Source: Neoroseomonas soli (GTDB lineage: Bacteria > Pseudomonadota > Alphaproteobacteria > Acetobacterales > Acetobacteraceae). Taken from it: a stretch of 64,000 nt of DNA. The DNA lies in contig NZ_JAAEDM010000012.1 in assembly GCF_018129065.1 (NCBI RefSeq), positions 1 to 64,000 of the forward strand, read 5' to 3'. The notes beneath the pieces were generated by a model, which did no database searches, had not been told where the DNA came from, and worked only from the letters and a program-made list of their open reading frames with translations. Below, piece after piece: positions 8,484 to 16,161 of the stretch. How positions within the stretch are numbered: the stretch's first letter is position 1; the number at the start of each line of letters is the position of its first letter. The translations under genes were made by a program, and so were the position numbers.

Positions 8484-9428
8484 ATGACGGAGGCGGCCGC
8501 CGGCCGCATCTGGGTGCTGGCCGACCCCCGGGCGGGGACCGCCGCGCAGGCGCTGGGCATCGCCGAGCGTCTGGGCCGGCCCTTCCGGATCGTTCCCCTG
8601 GAATGGGGGCCGATGGCCAGGCTGCCCCTGCGCTGGGCCACCCTGGCCGGGCTGACCCAGTCCGCCAGGCGGGAATTCGCCGAACCCTGGCCCGACATCG
8701 CCATCTCCGCCGGGCGCCGCAGCGCTTCGGTGGCCCTCTGGCTGGCGCGGCGCGGGGTCCGCACCGTCCATTGCATGCGCCCGCGCTTCGGGCAGGACCG
8801 CTTCGGCCTGCTGGTCGTGGGGCGCCACGATTCGCCGCCCGAGGCCCCCAACATCCTGCCCATTCTGGGCGCCGCCCATCGCATGTCGCCCGCGCGGCTC
8901 GCCGCGGCGCGGGAGGAATGGGGCATGTTCGGCGCATTCCCCGGCCCGCGGGTCGCGCTGCTCCTCGGCGGCCCGCCCCGTGCGCAGGGTATGGCCCCCG
9001 AGACCGCCGCCTCCATCGCCCGCCATGTGGCGGGCTTTGCCGGCAGCGTGCTCGCCACCGGCTCCCGCCGCACGGGCCGGCCGGCGGAATCGGCGGTGGC
9101 CGAGGCGCTCGCCCCACTGCCGCATCACCTGCACCGATGGGTCGAGGGCGGCCGCAATCCCTACGCCGGCATGCTCGCCTGGGCGGATGCGGTGGTGGTC
9201 ACGGGCGATTCCGTCTCCATGATCTCCGAGGCGCTGGCGACCCGCGCGCCGGTCTTCATCGCCGACCCCGGCGGCCTCGGCGAACGCCACCACCGCCTGC
9301 ACGAGAGCATCTACGCCGCCCGCCAGGCCCGCCCGCTCGACGACGCGCCGACGCCCTTCGCCCGCGAACCGCTCGACGAGACCGGCCGCGTCGCCTTCGA
9401 GGTGGCCGAACGGATGCTCGCGGGCTGA
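8484..9428 (+). CDS. Mitochondrial fission ELM1-family protein (COG3660-like)
   Basis: A 314-residue protein resembling the bacterial relatives of plant ELM1. It has a glycosyltransferase-B-like layout: [24 protein letters not shown] at the N-terminus, [19 protein letters not shown] near residue 75, [11 protein letters not shown] in the middle, and [25 protein letters not shown] near 230-255, which resembles the nucleotide-sugar site of GT-B enzymes. The biochemical role in bacteria is not established. It is divergent from pyrE, with a purine-rich ribosome site (ggaagggg) about ten bases before the start. Confidence 0.82.
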   Translation: MTEAAAGRIWVLADPRAGTAAQALGIAERLGRPFRIVPLEWGPMARLPLRWATLAGLTQSARREFAEPWPDIAISAGRRSASVALWLARRGVRTVHCMRPRFGQDRFGLLVVGRHDSPPEAPNILPILGAAHRMSPARLAAAREEWGMFGAFPGPRVALLLGGPPRAQGMAPETAASIARHVAGFAGSVLATGSRRTGRPAESAVAEALAPLPHHLHRWVEGGRNPYAGMLAWADAVVVTGDSVSMISEALATRAPVFIADPGGLGERHHRLHESIYAARQARPLDDAPTPFAREPLDETGRVAFEVAERMLAG

Positions 9429-9536
9429 GGACGAAGTACCGGGCTGGCACGGCGGCGCCCCTCGGCCGAAGATGCTGCAGGCCCGGCCGTGGCGGGACGC
9501 CAACCGCACGGGGCGGGCACCGGAGGATCCGACGCC

Positions 9537-10019
9537 ATGCGCCTTGCCCTCGCTATCGCCCTGCTCGGCGTGTCCGCTGCCGGCGCTGCCGCCCAGGAGC
9601 CGCAGCGCCGCCCTGCACGTCCCGCCCCGCCAGCCGCCGTCCCGCTCATCGCCTGCCCGCCCTCCATCGAGGTGGAATCCGGCGACCGCATCCGCGTCCC
9701 CATGGGCTGGGAAGTGCGCCCGGAACGCCAGCGCCACTGGCTGCGGGGCGCGGACCTCTTCGAGGGCGACCCCGCCGACCGCGTGCAACTCCGGCCCGAC
9801 GCAGACCCGCGCACCAGGCGGGAATGGTGGGACCTCGGCGGCAACCAGCAGCCGTATCGCCTGGTCTGCCGATATGAAGGGCTGGAATCCGGAATCATGG
9901 CTGCGGTGCCGCCGGCCGCGAAGCAATGCGAGGTGACGTCCTTCCGCGAGAACAGCCGCGGCATGCGGCACGGGCGCTTCGTCAGCGGCCCGGAACAGGT
10001 GCGGGTGGTCTGCAGGTGA
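9537..10019 (+). CDS. Small secreted protein, possibly STY0301-like
   Basis: A 160-residue exported protein with a signal peptide at residues 1-20 ([20 protein letters not shown]). The mature protein carries three widely spaced cysteines: one in [16 protein letters not shown] near the start, one in YRLVCRYEG near the middle, and AAKQCEV further on, plus a final VVCR. The pattern CPPSI then W then YxLxCxYEG resembles the STY0301 family of unknown function. I assign this only tentatively. The start is preferred over an in-frame upstream ATG at 9489 because the signal peptide begins there and a GGAGG lies at about 9522. Confidence 0.6.
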   Translation: MRLALAIALLGVSAAGAAAQEPQRRPARPAPPAAVPLIACPPSIEVESGDRIRVPMGWEVRPERQRHWLRGADLFEGDPADRVQLRPDADPRTRREWWDLGGNQQPYRLVCRYEGLESGIMAAVPPAAKQCEVTSFRENSRGMRHGRFVSGPEQVRVVCR

Positions 10020-10020
10020 C

Positions 10021-10088
10021 GGCACGGTCCGGGAAGGGCGCCGCCCTCCCCGGACCGCGCCCGCCAAAGGGCCTTTGGGAACCGCTGC
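10021..10088. repeat. Dispersed intergenic palindrome, copy B
   Basis: A hairpin with arms ggtccggg (10026-10033) and cccggacc (10049-10056) encloses an inner agggcg/cgccct stem. It is followed by the family core ccaaagggcctttggg (10064-10079). It lies between two convergent gene ends (10019 and 10089), where it could terminate both. Confidence 0.6.
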
Positions 10089-11789
10089 TCAGGCGGGGCC
10101 GGGGTCCGGCAGCAGCGCATCCGGGATGTCCTGCTCCGAGGCGGCGAGCGGATCGCGCGGCAGCACGCGGTGCGCCAGCACCATCGCGGCGAGGTGGCGC
10201 CGCTCCGGCTGCCCCGCGATCGCCGCTTCCCACGCCATCGCGGTCGCGGACGCGACGTTGTAGAGCGCCGTCCCCGCCTGCCGCGCGAGAACCGGCCCGC
10301 CTTCGCCGCCCGCATGGCGCGCGAGGGCGAAGGCGCGCGCGCTGGCGTCTTCGAGATGCGGCAGCGGATCCGGCGTCGCGGCGCGCAACTCGGCGAGATG
10401 CGCTTCCAGCGCCTCGAGCGAGCCCTCGCGCTGGGCGGCGCGCAGCACGTCGAGCGCGACGATGTTGCTCGTGCCTTCCCAGATCGAGCCGAGATGCGCG
10501 TCCCGCACCAGCCGGGCATCCGGGAAGTCCTCGATGTAGCCGCAGCCGCCGCGCACTTCCATTGCATCGCCGGTTACGACGCGCGCATCGCGGCAGGCGC
10601 GGAACTTCAGCAGCGGCGTCAGGATGCGCAGCAGGGCATAGGCGCCGGGCTCGCCGGCATCGGAACGGCGCAGCGCCTCGGCGGTCTGGAACACCATGCT
10701 GCGCGCCTGCTCGGCTCGCACCAGCATCTTCGCGAGTTGCCGCCGCATCAGCGGCAGGGCCACGATCGGCGTGCCGAAGGCGATGCGGCGATGGGCGATG
10801 TAGAGCGCCTCGGTCACCGCCTTCCGCATCATCCCGGCCGCGCGCACGCCGTTCGACAGGCGGGAATTGTTCACCATGTCGGCCATCTGCCGCATGCCCG
10901 CGCCGGGCTCGCCGATCATCCAGGCGGTGGCGCCTTCCAGCCTGATTTCGCCCGAGGCCATCGACCGCGTGCCGAGCTTTTCCTTCAGCCGCACGATGCG
11001 GTAGCGGTTGGCCGTGCCGTCCGGCAGCGTGCGCGGCAGCAGGAAGAGCGAGACGCCCTTGATCCCCGCCGGCGCTCCTTCCGGCCGCGCCAGCACCATC
11101 GCGAGTTCGGCATCGGCGTTGGAGCAGAACCACTTGTCGCCGGTCAGCGCCCAGGAGCCGTCCGCGTTCGGCGCGGCCGTGACGGCGGTGTTGGAGATGT
11201 CCGAGCCCGCGCCCTGTTCGGTCATGAACATCGCGCCCTGGTACAGGTCGTCGAGGTCCTGCGAAGTCAGCGCGGGAAGATAGCGGTCGATGAGGTCCGG
11301 CGCGCCGAACTTGCGCAGCGTGCGCGTCAGGCTGTCGGTCATCGAGACCGGGCAGCACAGGCCGAATTCCGCCTGCACGAAAAGATAGGTGATGGCGTAT
11401 TTCGCCGCCGCCGGCATGGGCTTCGGCCAGTCCAGCACGCCGCCGCGGTGCGACAGGGCCGCAAGGCCGTACTCGCCGAAGGCGACGCGCTCCATCTCCC
11501 GGTAGGCGGGGTGGTAGTCGATGGACTGGCTGTCCTCCCCGCGTCGCGTGCGCATCTGCAACACGGGCGGGTTCACGTCCGCGGTCGTGGCGAGGTCCGC
11601 CAGCCGGCCGCCCGCGAGGCCCCCCAGCCGGTCGAGATGCGGCGCCAGGTGATCCAGCAGGTCGCGTGGCAGGTAGAGCGGCAGCAGCGCCGCGAGCGCC
11701 GGGTCCGCGCGGTACAGGTTCAGCCCGTGGCTGTCGGGGACGGCCTCGGCACCCACGGGGGCGGGGCGGTTGGGGCGGATGATGGTCAT
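10089..11789 (-). CDS. Acyl-CoA dehydrogenase, AidB-like
   Basis: A 566-residue flavoprotein of the acyl-CoA dehydrogenase superfamily. The AidB-like subgroup is suggested by the N-terminal extension (NRPAPVGAEAVPDSHGLNLYRADPALAALL) and the length, well above the roughly 380 residues of catabolic enzymes. Family motifs include GAMFMTEQGAGSDISN (flavin and substrate site), GDKWFCSNADAELAMVLAR, NNSRLSNGVRAAGMMRKA, and MEVRGGCGYIEDFPDARLVRDAHLGSIWEGTSNI near the C-terminus. E. coli AidB responds to alkylation damage, but whether that applies here is not shown. The start has a clear AGGAG ribosome site six bases upstream. It stands as a single minus-strand gene bounded by palindromic repeats on both sides. 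Confidence 0.87.
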   Translation of the reverse strand: MTIIRPNRPAPVGAEAVPDSHGLNLYRADPALAALLPLYLPRDLLDHLAPHLDRLGGLAGGRLADLATTADVNPPVLQMRTRRGEDSQSIDYHPAYREMERVAFGEYGLAALSHRGGVLDWPKPMPAAAKYAITYLFVQAEFGLCCPVSMTDSLTRTLRKFGAPDLIDRYLPALTSQDLDDLYQGAMFMTEQGAGSDISNTAVTAAPNADGSWALTGDKWFCSNADAELAMVLARPEGAPAGIKGVSLFLLPRTLPDGTANRYRIVRLKEKLGTRSMASGEIRLEGATAWMIGEPGAGMRQMADMVNNSRLSNGVRAAGMMRKAVTEALYIAHRRIAFGTPIVALPLMRRQLAKMLVRAEQARSMVFQTAEALRRSDAGEPGAYALLRILTPLLKFRACRDARVVTGDAMEVRGGCGYIEDFPDARLVRDAHLGSIWEGTSNIVALDVLRAAQREGSLEALEAHLAELRAATPDPLPHLEDASARAFALARHAGGEGGPVLARQAGTALYNVASATAMAWEAAIAGQPERRHLAAMVLAHRVLPRDPLAASEQDIPDALLPDPGPA

Positions 11790-11826
11790 CGGCGTCTCCT
11801 GTTTGGGGCAGGATACGCCCGGCGCC

Positions 11827-11962
11827 ACGGTCTTGGGGAGGGCTCTGCCCTCCCTACACCCCACCCGCCAAAGGCCGAAAGGCCTTTGGAAACCACGGGT
11901 TCAAAGGGCCTTTCGGTCCTTTGCGGGGTGAGGTGCGGAGAGGGGCGGCGCCCCTCTCCGCG
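11827..11962. repeat. Dispersed intergenic palindrome, copy C (composite, three hairpins)
   Basis: Three hairpins in 130 bp: ggagggc/gccctcc around 11837-11853, ccaaaggcc/ggcctttgg around 11868-11889, and ggagaggggc/gcccctctcc around 11938-11961. The 32 bases at 11864-11895 are an exact reverse complement of 63877-63908 in copy F. The right half is a degenerate copy in the opposite orientation, so the element is built as two facing halves. It fills the gap between the acyl-CoA dehydrogenase start and the homospermidine synthase stop. Confidence 0.75.
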
Positions 11963-11967
11963 GCACG

Positions 11968-13374
11968 TCACACGACGCGGAAGTTCGCGAACTGCCACGG
12001 GCAGGAGGTATCGATCTCCTCCGGGAACAGCGCCCCGCGGTCCTGCAACGGGGTCCAGTCGGAATAGACCCCCGCCATCTCGCCCAGGTAGGGGAAGCAG
12101 ATCTCGAGCGCCCGCGCGTGGTCGAGTTCGTCGGATTCCGTCACGCCGGCATCCGGGTTCTCGATGGCATGGACCATGCCGGCGAGCACGGCGACGCAGA
12201 CCTGCAGCGAGGTCGCATTGTTGTGCGGCGCCAGCGCGCGCGCCTGCTCGATCGTCAAGCGGGAGCCGTACCAGTAGGCGCCCTTCGCATGCCCCATCAG
12301 CAGCACGCCGAGTTCGTCCGTGCCGGAGGTGATCTCCTCCATCATCAGGCGCTTCTCGGACTGCAGTTCCCAGTTCTTCCCGGCGAACTCGTGCATCGAC
12401 AGCACGGCGTCGTCGCAGGGGTGGTAGGCGTAGTGCGCGGTCGGGCGATAGACCACGTGGCCCTTCGCGTCGCGCAGCGTGAAGTAGTCGGCGAGCGAGA
12501 TGCTCTCGTTGTGCGTGATCAGGAAGGAATGCATCGGCCCTTCCAGCGGCGTCCAGGACCGCACGAGCGTCGAGGCGCCCGGCCGCATCAGGTAGATCCC
12601 GGCGTCGCAGCCGAAATCGTGGCGCTTGCCGTCGGCCGGCATCGTCTTCTCATGCGTGCCCCAGCCGAGTTCGGCGGGCTGGCAGCCTTCCCCGGTGAAG
12701 CCGTCGATCGACCAGGTGTTGACGAACTCACCACGCTTCTTGGGACGGCCGGTGGCGACCTGCGTGTCGCGCTCGGCGATGTGGATGACCTTCACGCCGA
12801 GGTCGTGCGCGAGCGCAGCCCAGCCTTCCCGCGTCGTGGGTACGGCGACGGCATGGCCGGTGTCGCGCGCGACATCGAGCATCGCCTGCTTCACGAAATG
12901 GGAGACCAGGCCCGGATTCGCGCCATGCGTCGTCACCGCGGTCGGGCCAGGCCGGTTCTTGAGCGCGACCATGCTCTCGCGCAGCGCGTAGTTGGTCCGC
13001 TGGGAGGGCGTCAGCGACGGGTCGGTGTAGCCGCCTGCCCAGGGCTCGACGCAGGTGTCGAGGTAGAGCGCCCCGATCTCGCGGCACAGGTTGATGAGCG
13101 CGACGGAAGACACGTCCACCGACAGGTTCAGCAGGAAGTCGCCCTTCGACAGCCGGCCGCGCAGGACGGTCTCGTAGTTCTCCCGCGTCAGCGGCAGGAT
13201 GGTGTGCGGGATGCCGTACTCGGCCGCGATCGCCACGCCGCGGTCATCGGCGGTGACGATCTCGATCCGGTCCTTCGGCATGTCGATGTGGCGCAGGACC
13301 AGGGGCAGGACGCCCTGGCCGATCGAGCCGAAGCCGAGCATCACCAAGCGGCCGTCGAAGGCGGCGTGCTTCAT
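11968..13374 (-). CDS. hss: Homospermidine synthase
   Basis: A 468-residue NAD-dependent enzyme that makes sym-homospermidine from putrescine (two putrescines, or putrescine plus spermidine) in the cytoplasm. The N-terminus carries a Rossmann dinucleotide site, GRLVMLGFGSIGQGVLPLVLRH. Family segments such as LYLDTCVEPWAGGYTDP, THGANPGLVSHFVKQA, YLMRPGASTLVRSWTPLEGP and PTAHYAYHPCDDAVLSMHEF are very characteristic, and the length is usual. It follows ornithine decarboxylase by 20 bp in the same direction, so decarboxylase supplies putrescine and this enzyme converts it to the main polyamine of many alphaproteobacteria. Confidence 0.95.
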   Translation of the reverse strand: MKHAAFDGRLVMLGFGSIGQGVLPLVLRHIDMPKDRIEIVTADDRGVAIAAEYGIPHTILPLTRENYETVLRGRLSKGDFLLNLSVDVSSVALINLCREIGALYLDTCVEPWAGGYTDPSLTPSQRTNYALRESMVALKNRPGPTAVTTHGANPGLVSHFVKQAMLDVARDTGHAVAVPTTREGWAALAHDLGVKVIHIAERDTQVATGRPKKRGEFVNTWSIDGFTGEGCQPAELGWGTHEKTMPADGKRHDFGCDAGIYLMRPGASTLVRSWTPLEGPMHSFLITHNESISLADYFTLRDAKGHVVYRPTAHYAYHPCDDAVLSMHEFAGKNWELQSEKRLMMEEITSGTDELGVLLMGHAKGAYWYGSRLTIEQARALAPHNNATSLQVCVAVLAGMVHAIENPDAGVTESDELDHARALEICFPYLGEMAGVYSDWTPLQDRGALFPEEIDTSCPWQFANFRVV

Positions 13375-13394
13375 CGTGGTCGTGTCCTTGCAGG

Positions 13395-14627
13395 TCAGGC
13401 GGCGCGGGCGGCAGCGCCCGCGCCATATCCCGAAGTGGTCATCATGGGCGCATCGGAAACTTCCGTGACATGCGCCCGGTCGAAGCCGTTGAAGGCGGTA
13501 CGCAACGCCGTGCCGTAGGCGCCGAGCTGGCCGATCTCGATCCAGTCGCCTTCCCGCACATCGGCGGGCAGGGTCCAGGGGCCGCGCATCACGTCGGCGG
13601 AATCGCAGGTCGGGCCGAACAGGACGAAGTCCCGCGTCACCGTCGCCGCGGCTTCGCCGCCTTCGCGGATCAGGCGGTGCGGGAAGCGGAAGCCCGGCGC
13701 CCCGGCGTCCGACAGCGCGCCATAGACGCCGTCATTCACGTAGAGCGCATCGCCCCGCCGCTGCTGCACCTGCACCACCACGGAAGCACCGCCCGCCACC
13801 AGCGCGCGGCCGGGCTCCGCCCAGAGGCGCACGCCTGGCGGCAGCAGCGCGGCGCCCTCGCGGATCGCCTCCATGAAGGCGGCCAGCGCCGGCGGCTCGC
13901 TGCCCGGATAGGCGACCGGGAAGCCGCCGCCGACATCGACGACCTCGATCGCCACGCCTGCTGCGGCGATCACCTCCGCCGCCAGCGCGAGCGCGCGCGT
14001 CCAGGCCGCGGGATCGAGGCACTGCGAGCCGACATGGAAGGACAGGCCGAGCCGCGCCGCGTGCGGCCGCGCGGCGCACAGCAGCGCGGCGGCTTCCGCG
14101 GGCGCGGCGCCGAACTTGCCGGACAGGTCGTAGGCCGCCGAACCCTTCGGCAGCGCCAGCCGCACCACCAGGCCGAGATCGCCCGCGCCGCCGCCCGTCT
14201 CCTCGAGGATCTTGGTGAGTTCCCCATCCGTATCGAGCACGAAGTCGCGCACCCCGTGCTGCGTCCAGGCGGCACGGATGGCGCCGCGGGACTTCACCGG
14301 ATGCATGAAATGGATCGCCGCATCGGGGAAAAGGCTGCGCGCCAGCCGCACCTCGGCCTCCGAGGCGCAGTCGAAATGCGTCACGCCGCCGGCGGCGATC
14401 GCGCGCAGCATGGTCGGCTCGGCGTTGCACTTCACCGCGTAGAGGACATCACCCGGGAAGGCGGCCACGAAGGCGCGCGCGGCGGCGGTGACGGCGGCCG
14501 GGCGCAGGCAGTGCACCGGCTCCTCCGGGCGCAGCGCGGCGACCACCGCATCCACGTTGGGGCGGCGGAAGGAAGCAGCGGGGCGGCGAAGCGGCGCGAC
14601 GGCGCCGCGGGGACGGATCTGGTTCAT
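13395..14627 (-). CDS. odc: Ornithine (type III PLP) decarboxylase
   Basis: A 410-residue PLP enzyme of the eukaryotic-type (fold III, alanine-racemase-like) decarboxylases. The PLP lysine is K66 in YAVKCNAEP. HFMHPVKSRGAI, SFHVGSQC, the glycine-rich phosphate-binding VVDVGGGFPVAYPG and WAEPGRALV follow in order, and the catalytic Cys is C341 in GPTCDSAD. The enzyme converts ornithine to putrescine; some relatives also use lysine. The next gene is homospermidine synthase, which fixes the pathway. The start lies at the end of an unusually long leader with strong RNA hairpins and overlaps the stop of a possible upstream reading frame (ATGA), so post-transcriptional control is likely. The ribosome site itself is weak (gaaag). 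Confidence 0.92.
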   Translation of the reverse strand: MNQIRPRGAVAPLRRPAASFRRPNVDAVVAALRPEEPVHCLRPAAVTAAARAFVAAFPGDVLYAVKCNAEPTMLRAIAAGGVTHFDCASEAEVRLARSLFPDAAIHFMHPVKSRGAIRAAWTQHGVRDFVLDTDGELTKILEETGGGAGDLGLVVRLALPKGSAAYDLSGKFGAAPAEAAALLCAARPHAARLGLSFHVGSQCLDPAAWTRALALAAEVIAAAGVAIEVVDVGGGFPVAYPGSEPPALAAFMEAIREGAALLPPGVRLWAEPGRALVAGGASVVVQVQQRRGDALYVNDGVYGALSDAGAPGFRFPHRLIREGGEAAATVTRDFVLFGPTCDSADVMRGPWTLPADVREGDWIEIGQLGAYGTALRTAFNGFDRAHVTEVSDAPMMTTSGYGAGAAARAA

Positions 14628-14893
14628 CGCATCGGGCTTTCGGGGCAAGGACGGACGCCCGCCGCCGCGCCTCGGGCCAGACTGGCCCGGCGCGGCGGCG
14701 GGGAATGAGGGAGCCTGCCGGCGGTCCGCCACGGACGACGGCCCGCAACCCCCGGGGCGCACGAGGCGCTTAGGGACGGGACGGCGGCGCGGCGCTGCGG
14801 ATCAGGCGCGGCGTCTGATGCGATGAGGTTCCATCGCAAGGCGGCGGACAGGCGACACAGGCGGCTCCCTCGAACCTTCCGGCCCACGCTCAT
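14624..14893 (-). CDS. Possible leader peptide/upstream ORF of odc
   Basis: A frame of 89 residues begins MSVGRKVRGSRLCRLSAALR and continues WNLIASD before turning into low-complexity Pro/Arg/Ala sequence. Its TGA overlaps the odc ATG (ATGA). The first 30 residues look like a natural basic amphipathic peptide; the remainder looks less like a protein. No good ribosome site precedes the ATG, and open frames are common in GC-rich DNA. The idea that it senses ornithine or polyamines, as the unrelated SpeFL peptide of E. coli does, is inference only. Confidence 0.3.
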   Translation of the reverse strand: MSVGRKVRGSRLCRLSAALRWNLIASDAAPDPQRRAAVPSLSASCAPGVAGRRPWRTAGRLPHSPPPRRASLARGAAAGVRPCPESPMR

Positions 14894-14992
14894 GGCCGGA
14901 TCGAACAAAGGACGCGTCCCGTCGTTGCTTGTGGCCCGGTAAGGCGGGCCTCGCGGCACGTGCGATGGCGTCAGCGCCCCGTGTTGGGCGCA
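14628..14992 (-). ncRNA. Structured 5' leader of ornithine decarboxylase mRNA (candidate speF-type element)
   Basis: About 365 nt separate the predicted transcription start (near 14992) from the odc ATG. Foldable parts include a 6-bp hairpin at 14933-14950 (ggcccg/cgggcc), the self-complementary ggacgcgtcc at 14910-14919, a perfect 7-bp hairpin at 14819-14838 (tgcgatg/catcgca with a 6-nt loop), and a very long hairpin at 14658-14702. A conserved RNA called speF (Rfam) is known upstream of ornithine decarboxylase genes in Alphaproteobacteria. Position and length fit it, but I could not align to the model. Confidence 0.5.
14658..14702 (-). other. Long stable hairpin just upstream of the odc start
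   Basis: A 14-bp perfect outer stem (14658-14671 with 14689-14702) and a 7-bp inner stem (14674-14680 with 14682-14688) are separated only by a 2-nt bulge. The base of the stem is about 30 nt from the ATG. No run of T follows on the minus strand, so it is not a standard intrinsic terminator. It may block ribosome entry, or pause or attenuate transcription. Confidence 0.7.
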
Positions 14993-14998
14993 GGCCGG

Positions 14999-15027
14999 AA
15001 AATATGCAGTCCATTCCCCGAGTTCAA
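14999..15027 (-). promoter_or_regulatory. Candidate sigma-70 promoter of the odc-hss operon
   Basis: On the minus strand TTGAAC (15022-15027) is followed by a 17-bp spacer and TATTTT (14999-15004), a good match to consensus in otherwise very GC-rich DNA. The -35 box lies in the loop of a perfect 7-bp inverted repeat (arms 15013-15019 and 15028-15034), a plausible operator. Confidence 0.55.
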
Positions 15028-15118
15028 GGGGAATCGCGCGGGGGCGCCATGATGCGCGCGCATATCAGTCGGAAGGCCGCCGGGGGCTGCCGGAAAGTCT
15101 CCGGCGCGAAGGCGGCGC

Positions 15119-15197
15119 CACCCCCGGCGAAAGGATCCGCGGGTCCAGGGGACCGTCGTCCCCTGGTGGGGGGGGCGAGGGGGCAAAGCCCGCTCGG
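15119..15197. repeat. Dispersed intergenic palindrome, copy D
   Basis: It includes a ccaggggac/gtcccctgg hairpin. The 37 bases at 15136-15172 are an exact reverse complement of 63837-63873 in copy F, almost 49 kb away. It directly abuts the agmatinase stop and probably ends that transcript before the odc promoter. Confidence 0.75.
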
Positions 15198-16094
15198 TCA
15201 GCGGCTTCCGGCGTGCAGGCAGAGATACTCCCAGGCGAGCGTCGCCGCCGCGAGTGCCGTGACCTCGGCCACGTCGTAGGCCGGCGCCACCTCCACCACG
15301 TCCGCCCCGCGGAAATCGATCCCGCCCAGCCGCCGGATGATCCCCTGTGCCTGCCAGGAGGCGAGGCCGCCGATCTCCGGTGTCCCGGTGCCCGGTGCGA
15401 AGGCCGGGTCGAGGCAGTCGATGTCGAAGGAGAAGTAGGCCGGCCCGCTGCCCACCGCTTCCCGCACGCGCGCGGCGATGGCGGCGGGGGTGCTCTCGTG
15501 CACGTCCTGGGCCGGGAGGATCGTCACGCCCTGGCCGCGCGTCCATTCGAACATCTCGGGCCAGGCGGGGGCACGGATGCCGACCTGGATCATCCGGCGC
15601 GGCTCGACCAGCCCTTCCGTGATGGCGTGCCAGAACACCGATCCATGGGCGAAGCGCTGGCCGAAATTATCCTCGGACGTATCGAGATGCGCGTCGAAAT
15701 GCACCAGTCCGACCGGGCCGCCGATCCGCTTGGTCAGCGCGCGCAGCAGCGGCAATGTCACCCCATGCTCGCCGCCGAAGGCGAGGAGGTGGTTCAGCCC
15801 GGCCGCCTGCTCCTCGATCCGCGCCAGGCTCCCCGGGATGTCGCCGAGGGCGATCTCGAACTCCCCGAGGTCGGAGAGGTCGAGCGCCGTCGGGTCGGCG
15901 CCCGTCACGGGGTGGCGGCCGTCGGTGAGCATGCGGGCGGCGGCGCGGATGGCGCGCGGCCCGTCCCGCGCGCCGGCGCGGTTCGTCGTGCCGATGTCGA
16001 GCGGCAGGCCGGCGACGCAGAAGGCCGCGGAGCGGTCGTCCGGGCGGGCGCCGAGGAAGGCATTCGGGGCGGCGAAGGTGACGGGCGTGGCCAT
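15198..16094 (-). CDS. Agmatinase-family ureohydrolase
   Basis: A 298-residue manganese enzyme of the arginase/agmatinase superfamily. The metal-binding series is complete: GGEHG near residue 107, FDAHLD near 129, and SFDIDCLDPAFAPGTGTPE near 220-240, followed by VEVAPAYD. The HGSVFWHAITEG segment is typical of agmatinases and guanidinobutyrases. As agmatinase it would hydrolyse agmatine to putrescine and urea, feeding homospermidine synthase downstream, but no arginine decarboxylase is present in the window. A guanidinobutyrase or guanidinopropionase role is therefore also possible. It lies upstream of odc in the same direction, separated by a repeat and the odc promoter, so it is likely a separate transcription unit. 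Confidence 0.85.
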   Translation of the reverse strand: MATPVTFAAPNAFLGARPDDRSAAFCVAGLPLDIGTTNRAGARDGPRAIRAAARMLTDGRHPVTGADPTALDLSDLGEFEIALGDIPGSLARIEEQAAGLNHLLAFGGEHGVTLPLLRALTKRIGGPVGLVHFDAHLDTSEDNFGQRFAHGSVFWHAITEGLVEPRRMIQVGIRAPAWPEMFEWTRGQGVTILPAQDVHESTPAAIAARVREAVGSGPAYFSFDIDCLDPAFAPGTGTPEIGGLASWQAQGIIRRLGGIDFRGADVVEVAPAYDVAEVTALAAATLAWEYLCLHAGSR

Positions 16095-16161
16095 GGCGGC
16101 AGGTTAAGCCCGCCCCACGCGGCCCTGTCCAGGCGTGCCGCGCTTCGCTAGGACGCGCCCC

